A DNA stretch of 41,767 nucleotides from Richelia sp. SL_2_1. GTDB lineage: Bacteria; Cyanobacteriota; Cyanobacteriia; Cyanobacteriales; Nostocaceae. Shown here in pieces: positions 37,123 through 41,767 of this stretch. Below the pieces are notes generated by a model. It saw nothing but the letters and a program-made list of their open reading frames with translations. It was not told the origin of the DNA and did not search any database. Numbering within the stretch: position 1 is the first letter of the stretch; every line of letters starts with the position of its first letter. The translations under genes and the position numbers were made by a program. Location: NCBI GenBank assembly GCA_012033205.1, contig JAAUSO010000047.1:1-41767 (forward strand), given 5' to 3'.

Positions 37123-37362
37123 GTGTTTGCGGTTACAATAAAACCATTAGAAAATTTATTGGTGGATTTTAATACCCGGACAGATTTAAACTGTGCAGGT
37201 ATCTACCAGGAAATAATCAGTTCCCTATTAACTCACGCTTGGAGCAATACGGTTATGAGTGAAAAATTTAGCGTAGCTGCAATTCGTATTTTAATAATGC
37301 AGCAAGGTTTGCGCTTAGTGGAACGATTATTTAACTTGAAAATGCGTAAGATGACATCATAA
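37123..37362 (+). CDS. hypothetical small protein
   Basis: 79 residues from a GTG at 37123; alternatively 36 residues from ATG 37255 (MSEKFSVAAIRIL). The C-terminal half IRILIMQQGLRLVERLFNLK looks like an amphipathic helix. I recognise no family. It lies alone upstream of the replication genes on the same strand. Might be a spurious frame. Confidence 0.4.
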   Translation: MFAVTIKPLENLLVDFNTRTDLNCAGIYQEIISSLLTHAWSNTVMSEKFSVAAIRILIMQQGLRLVERLFNLKMRKMTS

Positions 37363-37827
37363 AAAAATATCTACGCATCCCTAAATAACTAGACTCGAAT
37401 TGAAAGACGGCAATTCACTTTCAATTTTCGTTCTTCTTAACTGTTCAATACATTTGCACTACCATAGTTCAAGACAGGCACTGTTCTTAAACGGTGAACT
37501 CTGTAATACAAATTCGAGAAGCTACTTTTGCTTGCCCCACACTGTTTGCCTATTTATCTGCAAGCCCTTATCAGGATTTCTTCAATTCTGTTATTGCTAG
37601 CAGATAGTACTTTCATGCGCCAATCCATTTCTTCTAGACGAATCTTCAAGCAAAAAGTATCTTGAAATTATTTTGGCATACAGGCAGTAAGCTAAAAAAT
37701 TCTCCTGCTTCTAAGTCGAGTTTACCCCTGCGAAACCGACTTAGAGGACTTTTGTATTCCTAAGATAAAAAGCACCAAACTAATAGACCATTAGTTTTGC
37801 TTGAATGTTTCAGGCGTTCTAAAAATT
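37363..37827. other. leader region of the replication module
   Basis: No gene supported; the open frame at 37400-37600 has a composition unlike a protein. A strong hairpin lies at 37710-37745, and the start region of the initiator follows. Confidence 0.5.
37710..37745. promoter_or_regulatory. strong hairpin upstream of the initiator gene
   Basis: TCTAAGTCG (37710-37718) and GTTT (37720-37723) pair with AAAC (37733-37736) and CGACTTAGA (37737-37745), a 13-bp stem with one bulged A and loop ACCCCTGCG. It could be a terminator (T-rich ACTTTTGT follows), an attenuator or a binding site. Confidence 0.5.
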
Positions 37828-38727
37828 ATGATCAAAAACAATTGCTACGTCAAACACGAGTATGACTCTATCGAACACAAACAAAAAATACCTCTTTTTT
37901 ATCGTCTAACTCATGGTGAATGGGTCGAAACTGTGAAAAACTTGACTGGAGCCGAAATTAAGGTGCTGTATTACTTACGTTCGCTAGATCCATTTGGCGA
38001 TAGGCGAAGCCGACACCGAAAGGTGTATCGCCATCTCGAATACAGTATTACGGAAATGGCGCAAGAGCTAAATATTTCCAAAGGAGCAGCGTCAAAAGCG
38101 GTTAAAAAGCTAGACCAGATTAGTTTAATTGATGCACAAATATTAAAAGTAAAAATCAAAATAACAACTGACCAATACAAAGAGACTGAGTTTCCTATAG
38201 GAAACAACGTTTCTTATAAGCAATCTGAGTTTCCTATAAACAACCCGAATTTCGTAGAGGAAACCGAGGTTTCTTATAGGAAACCGCAATTTCCTATAGG
38301 AAACGAACGGCAGTTAAAACCATTGCCAGATGGTGGTTTGAGAACCCCTCAGACTATTAAGACTTATTCAGACTTTATTAAGACTCTCTCAGAAGAGGAG
38401 CGAGCGAAGTTTTTGAATTTTTGTGAAGAAAAAACGAAGAATCTTAGTCAGGAAGTAATTGATTTAGAAGCATGGTTAGCAAGTAAGACTAAAACCGGAG
38501 AAAATCGCTGGGAAGTTCATTACCGCTTTTATCAAGCTTCACTGAAAACCAGAAATCAAGAAGAACAGCAACGTATACAAGCAAGAGAGCAAGTAGAGAA
38601 ATGGAAGCGGGAACTAGAAGAACAAACTGAAGCAGGAATTTCTGCTTGTAAAGACTCGTTGATACTAGAAAAAGATTGCCAATTAGATGAAAAATTGAAT
38701 CTTCATCTTAAGAACGGACATAAATAA
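37828..38727 (+). CDS. winged-helix replication initiator, phage-O-like layout
   Basis: 299 residues from ATG 37828; a TTG at 37801 is in frame. The N-terminal domain (about 25-120) resembles phage replisome-organiser winged helices: PLFYRLTHGEWVETVKNLTG, AEIKVLYYLRSLDPFGDR, then SITEMAQELNISKGAASKAV and KKLDQISLI. A short stretch RRSRHRKVYRHL in this domain comes from an inserted palindromic repeat (37996-38032). The middle (about 120-165) is encoded by iterons and is low in complexity (EFPIGNN, EFPINNP, QFPIGNE). The C-terminal part is charged and coiled (NQEEQQRIQAREQVEKWKRE). One base separates its stop from the dnaB start, so the two are coupled. Inferred role: bind the internal iterons and load the helicase. 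Confidence 0.75.
   Translation: MIKNNCYVKHEYDSIEHKQKIPLFYRLTHGEWVETVKNLTGAEIKVLYYLRSLDPFGDRRSRHRKVYRHLEYSITEMAQELNISKGAASKAVKKLDQISLIDAQILKVKIKITTDQYKETEFPIGNNVSYKQSEFPINNPNFVEETEVSYRKPQFPIGNERQLKPLPDGGLRTPQTIKTYSDFIKTLSEEERAKFLNFCEEKTKNLSQEVIDLEAWLASKTKTGENRWEVHYRFYQASLKTRNQEEQQRIQAREQVEKWKRELEEQTEAGISACKDSLILEKDCQLDEKLNLHLKNGHK
37996..38032. repeat. palindromic repeat inserted in frame in the initiator gene
   Basis: Arms GGCGATA and TATCGCC enclose a GGC-GAA-GCC hairpin and an ACACC-GAAA-GGTGT hairpin. It is nearly the same as the unit in the IS630 remnant at 22816-22849, which is in the other orientation. It is translated as part of the protein. Confidence 0.85.
38190..38304. repeat. six palindromic iterons inside the initiator gene (candidate origin)
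   Basis: 16-bp units start at 38190, 38209, 38229, 38249, 38269 and 38289, a spacing of 19, 20, 20, 20 and 20 bp. The first is the perfect palindrome GTTTCCTATAGGAAAC; the others are GTTTCTTATAAGCAAT, GTTTCCTATAAACAAC, ATTTCGTAGAGGAAAC, GTTTCTTATAGGAAAC and ATTTCCTATAGGAAAC. The units fall in all three codon frames, so the DNA and not the protein is conserved. Confidence 0.88.
38346..38385. other. helically phased AT-rich repeats, candidate unwinding element
   Basis: TATTAAGACT (38355-38364), TATTCAGACT (38365-38374) and TATTAAGACT (38376-38385) follow the iterons by about 50 bp at 10-11 bp spacing, with a partial CTCAGACT before them. They lie inside the initiator gene and are not frame-preserving. 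Confidence 0.5.
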
Positions 38728-38728
38728 A

Positions 38729-40069
38729 ATGATTGATCAAATACCTCCTGCAAATATAGAAGCCGAAGAAGCTATTCTGGGTGGAATACTTCTTGACCCC
38801 CAAGCCCTTGTCAGAGTACGTTCTAGCTTAACTCCAGAAGCTTTTTATATCAAAGCTCACTGCCATATTTATAATGCTGCACTGCAACTCGACAATCAAG
38901 GTAAACCAACAGATTTACTAACGATTATCAGCTGGCTCAATGACCATGATTCACTTTCTCGTGTGGGTGGTAGGAATAAATTAGCATCACTTGTAGAGCG
39001 TACAGTATCATCTGTAAACGTTGATTTTCTTGCCGATTTAGTAATGGAAAAGTATAGAAGACGGCAGCTGATAAGAGCAGGTAACGAAATCGTTCAACTT
39101 GGCTATCAGACAGAAGTTGACCTACCACAGATACTAGATAATTCCGAACAAAAAATTTTTCAAATTTCCAATCAAAGACTTTGCTCGAATATCGAACATA
39201 ACAGTACAATTGCTCTTGCTGCTTATAAAGAAATAGAAGAAGTCAATCCCATCTATTCAACAGGATTTAGTCAATTGGATGAATTGATAGTCGGATTTGA
39301 ACCAGGTACGCTGACTTTAGTTGCAGGTAGACCATCAATGGGTAAAAGTGCCATCTCTTTATGTCTTGCACTCCAGATGATATTAAGGCATTCTCTTCCT
39401 GTAATATTTTTTTCTTTAGAGATGACTAAGCAGCAATTGGAGTACCGCTTATGGAGTTTAATCAGTATTGCTGCTGACTATAAAAAATGTGACCTGATTC
39501 CGATACAAAGCGATCGCATCCGCAGACACCGGGCTTTTATGGAAGGCTTGGCTGATTGGGAATTCAGCAATATAACTAAAATTGTGAATATTGCCTCAAC
39601 TCTGCCACTCTACATTAGCGATCGCAGAGGAATTACTGTTTCTGATATTGCTCATGAATGTCGTCAAATTAAAACTAAGAAAGGAAAAATTGGTTTAGTC
39701 GTAATTGATTACCTACAGATGATGGCGGAAGATTCAAGTGCTAATCGCAGTTATGAATTAGGGGGAGTTGCAAAGGGACTTTACAAAATGGCAGGTGATT
39801 TAGAAGTTCCCGTATTAGCACTTTCCCAAATTAATCGAGCTGTCGAAAGTAGAACAGTTAAACGTCCAATAATGAGCGACCTTAGCCAATCCGGAATATT
39901 AGAGATGGTTGCCGACAATATTATCCTTGCTTATAGAGACGAATACTATAACCCGAATACTTCAGATCAAAAAATCTTAGAACTGATTGTGGCTAAAGCA
40001 AGACATGGCGAAACTGGTACAGCCACTGTGTTGTTTGATAAATCTTATGGGGCGATCGCGTCTCTGTAG
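38729..40069 (+). CDS. dnaB: replicative DNA helicase, DnaB family (element-encoded)
   Basis: 446 residues. The N-terminal DnaB domain (IPPANIEAEEAILGGILLDP, residues 5-24) and linker (about 105-155) precede a RecA-like helicase. Walker A is GRPSMGKS (200-207). FFSLEMTKQQLEYRL follows, then Walker B VVIDYLQMM, LALSQINRAVESR and an arginine-finger region KRPIMSDLSQSGILEMVADN. The usual SDLRESG is here SDLSQSG, so the Arg of that motif is lost; this is worth noting, but the rest is intact. It starts one base after the initiator stop. Its place beside an initiator and a ParB-like gene suggests a helicase dedicated to the element, not the host copy. Two HIP1 sites lie inside and one at the stop. 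Confidence 0.93.
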   Translation: MIDQIPPANIEAEEAILGGILLDPQALVRVRSSLTPEAFYIKAHCHIYNAALQLDNQGKPTDLLTIISWLNDHDSLSRVGGRNKLASLVERTVSSVNVDFLADLVMEKYRRRQLIRAGNEIVQLGYQTEVDLPQILDNSEQKIFQISNQRLCSNIEHNSTIALAAYKEIEEVNPIYSTGFSQLDELIVGFEPGTLTLVAGRPSMGKSAISLCLALQMILRHSLPVIFFSLEMTKQQLEYRLWSLISIAADYKKCDLIPIQSDRIRRHRAFMEGLADWEFSNITKIVNIASTLPLYISDRRGITVSDIAHECRQIKTKKGKIGLVVIDYLQMMAEDSSANRSYELGGVAKGLYKMAGDLEVPVLALSQINRAVESRTVKRPIMSDLSQSGILEMVADNIILAYRDEYYNPNTSDQKILELIVAKARHGETGTATVLFDKSYGAIASL

Positions 40070-40134
40070 CAGTGGAATATTTAGATATTTTTCATTTGGT
40101 AAATGCATAAATACAACTTGCGATCGCAATAGTT

Positions 40135-41277
40135 ATGAGTATAAATTCAGCTTCAACAGTTTGTGACGAACAAAAGAAGACGCAAAATGAAGAAAGGGTA
40201 ACACCATTGATAAAATCTTCATTTAACTCAGGACTTCAGATTGACTCTGAATTTCAAAACTTAATTCCTCCACTATCTCAAGAAGAGAAGTTACAGTTGG
40301 AAGCAAATTTAAAAGAATTTGGCTGTATTGACCCTTTGGTAATTTGGAAAGATAAGTCTATTATTTTGGATGGACATAACCGCTATGAAATATGTAACAG
40401 AAATCAAATTCCATACAAAATTGTGGAAATTGATATGGTGTCGAGAGATGCAGCTATCTGCTGGATTGTTAACAATCAATTGGGACGACGTAATACTACA
40501 CCAGAAGTGGCAAGTTACCTTAGAGGTAAGCGCTATCTGCATTTGAGGGGTAATCGTGAGGATAATCTCAAACAGAATTCACCGAAGTGCAACTTTTGCA
40601 CTTCGACAGAAGAATCAGAAGACAGTATCTCGATAGATAAAGCCAAGGCTTTAGCTGCTGAATATAAAGTTAGCCCCAGAACAATTAAAAACGATGCGAA
40701 ATTAAGCCAAGCATTAGACACTTTAGCCTCGGCGTTAGGAGAAAAAGTTAAGCATTCGATTTTGGCTCGTAACCCCAAAATGACTAAAGAAGAGATTTTA
40801 TCCCTAGCTCAAGTAGTGCATACTCAAGGAAGTACTTTGGCTAAACAGATATTTAATAATAAACGAGGAAACACAAGTATTGTTCAACAAATTAAGGATA
40901 AGCAGCGCGTTGCTAATCCAAGAATTGTTGGTGAAGTTTGCCAAATTATTTCCAAAGGCGACCCAGATTTAAAACAATATTCTCGATGTTGGTGCATAAT
41001 AAATGCGGTGAATCTTCATAGTTGTGCTATCGGAATGTGGAAAATGGACTTCCCAACAGTCAAGCCCGAAAACTTGGAACCAATATATACAGTATCTGAA
41101 GAAATTGCTGCTCAAAATTGTCAACGTATTCGGCAATTGGCAAATATAGTTTGCAAAGACGGTGAACCTACTCATATAGCTGTACTTGAGGCGCTTTCAA
41201 GGATATATGACCCAGCTAGTCTTACACCTAAACAGGAGCGAATACTCTCCTTTTTAGAAAGCGAATACGATTTATGA
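40135..41277 (+). CDS. ParB-like nuclease/CTPase-fold domain protein
   Basis: 380 residues. A ParB N-terminal domain (about 42-130) contains LIPPLSQEEKLQLEANLKEF, GCIDPLVIWKDKSIILDGHN, RYEICNRNQIPYKI and then NQLGRRNTTPEVASYLRGKRY. A helix-turn-helix-like part follows (about 165-195, LAAEYKVSPRTIKNDAKLSQ). The C-terminal 150 residues are not recognised. No ParA gene is in the window. It may act in partition of the excised element or in gene control. ATG at 40135, 65 bp after dnaB, with a HIP1 site between them. Confidence 0.85.
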   Translation: MSINSASTVCDEQKKTQNEERVTPLIKSSFNSGLQIDSEFQNLIPPLSQEEKLQLEANLKEFGCIDPLVIWKDKSIILDGHNRYEICNRNQIPYKIVEIDMVSRDAAICWIVNNQLGRRNTTPEVASYLRGKRYLHLRGNREDNLKQNSPKCNFCTSTEESEDSISIDKAKALAAEYKVSPRTIKNDAKLSQALDTLASALGEKVKHSILARNPKMTKEEILSLAQVVHTQGSTLAKQIFNNKRGNTSIVQQIKDKQRVANPRIVGEVCQIISKGDPDLKQYSRCWCIINAVNLHSCAIGMWKMDFPTVKPENLEPIYTVSEEIAAQNCQRIRQLANIVCKDGEPTHIAVLEALSRIYDPASLTPKQERILSFLESEYDL

Positions 41278-41767
41278 AACAATTTACGTGAATGGGTAGT
41301 TACAGAAAAATATTTATTTTTGTAGCCTAACACTAATAAGTTTTGGGCTATTTTTTAATTATTTTTTTTAAATTTAACACTTTAAATACGTAATTAAATA
41401 GTTTATATATCACTAGACATAGAAACTAAGCTATGTATTACACGCAGACAATTAGTATTTATTTAACTAACGACTTATGTAAGTTTACGTTAAGTATGAA
41501 TGAATTATTAATGATTTGATACACATACCAGCCTAACTTAATGTATTTACACATAAATATAATATCTGATCGACGTAATAATTATTTTTTATTTAATAAT
41601 ATTTAAACGTAGAAAAATGCGATTTTAATTTACCCCAATCGGCTGATTAATAAAGATGCAGAAACAAGTTATCAAAGATATAGAAAATGATTGGGTTTAA
41701 ATTTTCATGTCCTTGAGAACATCCCGCATTTATTCGATGCCCGCAAAACGTTATCCCCCATCAAATC
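41278..41767. other. AT-rich region at the right edge, no gene supported
   Basis: 490 bp of AT-rich DNA with short frames only. I see no repeat of the tRNA-Cys 3' end (which would mark the element end), no array and no RNA gene. The element probably continues to the right. Confidence 0.5.

Noticed and set aside
37400-37600. Open frame of 66 codons before the initiator
   Set aside because: Cys/His/Leu-rich chance composition, no ribosome-binding site.
38190-38304. Iterons explained as a repeat of protein sequence (EFPIGNN-like)
   Set aside because: Spacing is 19-20 bp and the units fall in all three frames, so the repetition is in DNA and the protein similarity is partial.
41278-41767. Right-hand attachment site of the element
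   Set aside because: No copy of the tRNA-Cys 3' end or of the TTTAGTCACA repeats is visible there.

Overview
The window is chromosomal DNA from a cyanobacterium, most likely a filamentous, heterocyst-forming type (Nostocales; genus not determined). The evidence is a BicA-type bicarbonate transporter, a CpcT/CpeT phycobilin lyase, the fused desaturase-SDR enzyme, many HIP1 octamers (GCGATCGC, for example near 3069, 24281, 29638, 40053 and 40120) and many 7-bp tandem repeat arrays between genes. The DNA looks AT-rich, and much of the intergenic space is dispersed palindromic repeats.

Left part (1-12.5 kb). A three-gene terminal oxidase (ctaC, ctaD, ctaE) lacks the CuA ligands in subunit II and carries the YS motif in subunit I. 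This is the alternative respiratory terminal oxidase (ARTO) type, and it is followed by a GMC oxidoreductase. On the minus strand come a TolC-like channel (frameshifted), a MacB/DevC-like permease and a coiled-coil membrane fusion protein. They form an efflux operon with no ATPase gene in sight. A CPA2 antiporter with C-terminal stress-protein domains follows.

Middle (12.9-34.4 kb). An NhaS3-like Na+/H+ antiporter lies next to bicA, so Na+ recycling probably supports Na+-driven bicarbonate uptake. Then come aroE, a small lipoprotein and a 1159-residue protein joining an N-terminal caspase-like protease to a C-terminal alpha/beta hydrolase. This gene sits between a MITE-like element and a decayed IS630 transposase. 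Housekeeping genes follow: a desaturase-SDR fusion, coaBC with a DUF2555-like gene, an esterase, purH (frameshifted), two tandem Yfr2-like small RNAs, a TPR protein, cpcT and a cpdA-like phosphodiesterase (frameshifted).

Right part (34.4-41.8 kb). A tRNA-Cys is followed by a tyrosine integrase (frameshifted near its start), a small Xis-like protein, a long AT-rich stretch and a replication module: a winged-helix initiator, a DnaB helicase and a ParB-like protein. This looks like one end of an integrative element; the far end is outside the window. The strongest new observation is in the initiator gene. It holds six 16-bp palindromic units spaced 19-20 bp apart, in all reading frames, followed by three AT-rich repeats spaced 10-11 bp. 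That is the layout of the phage lambda origin inside gene O, here joined to the element's own helicase.

Four genes (tolC-like, purH, phosphodiesterase, integrase) are each restored by adding one base. This suggests a systematic base-loss problem in the assembly, or real decay.
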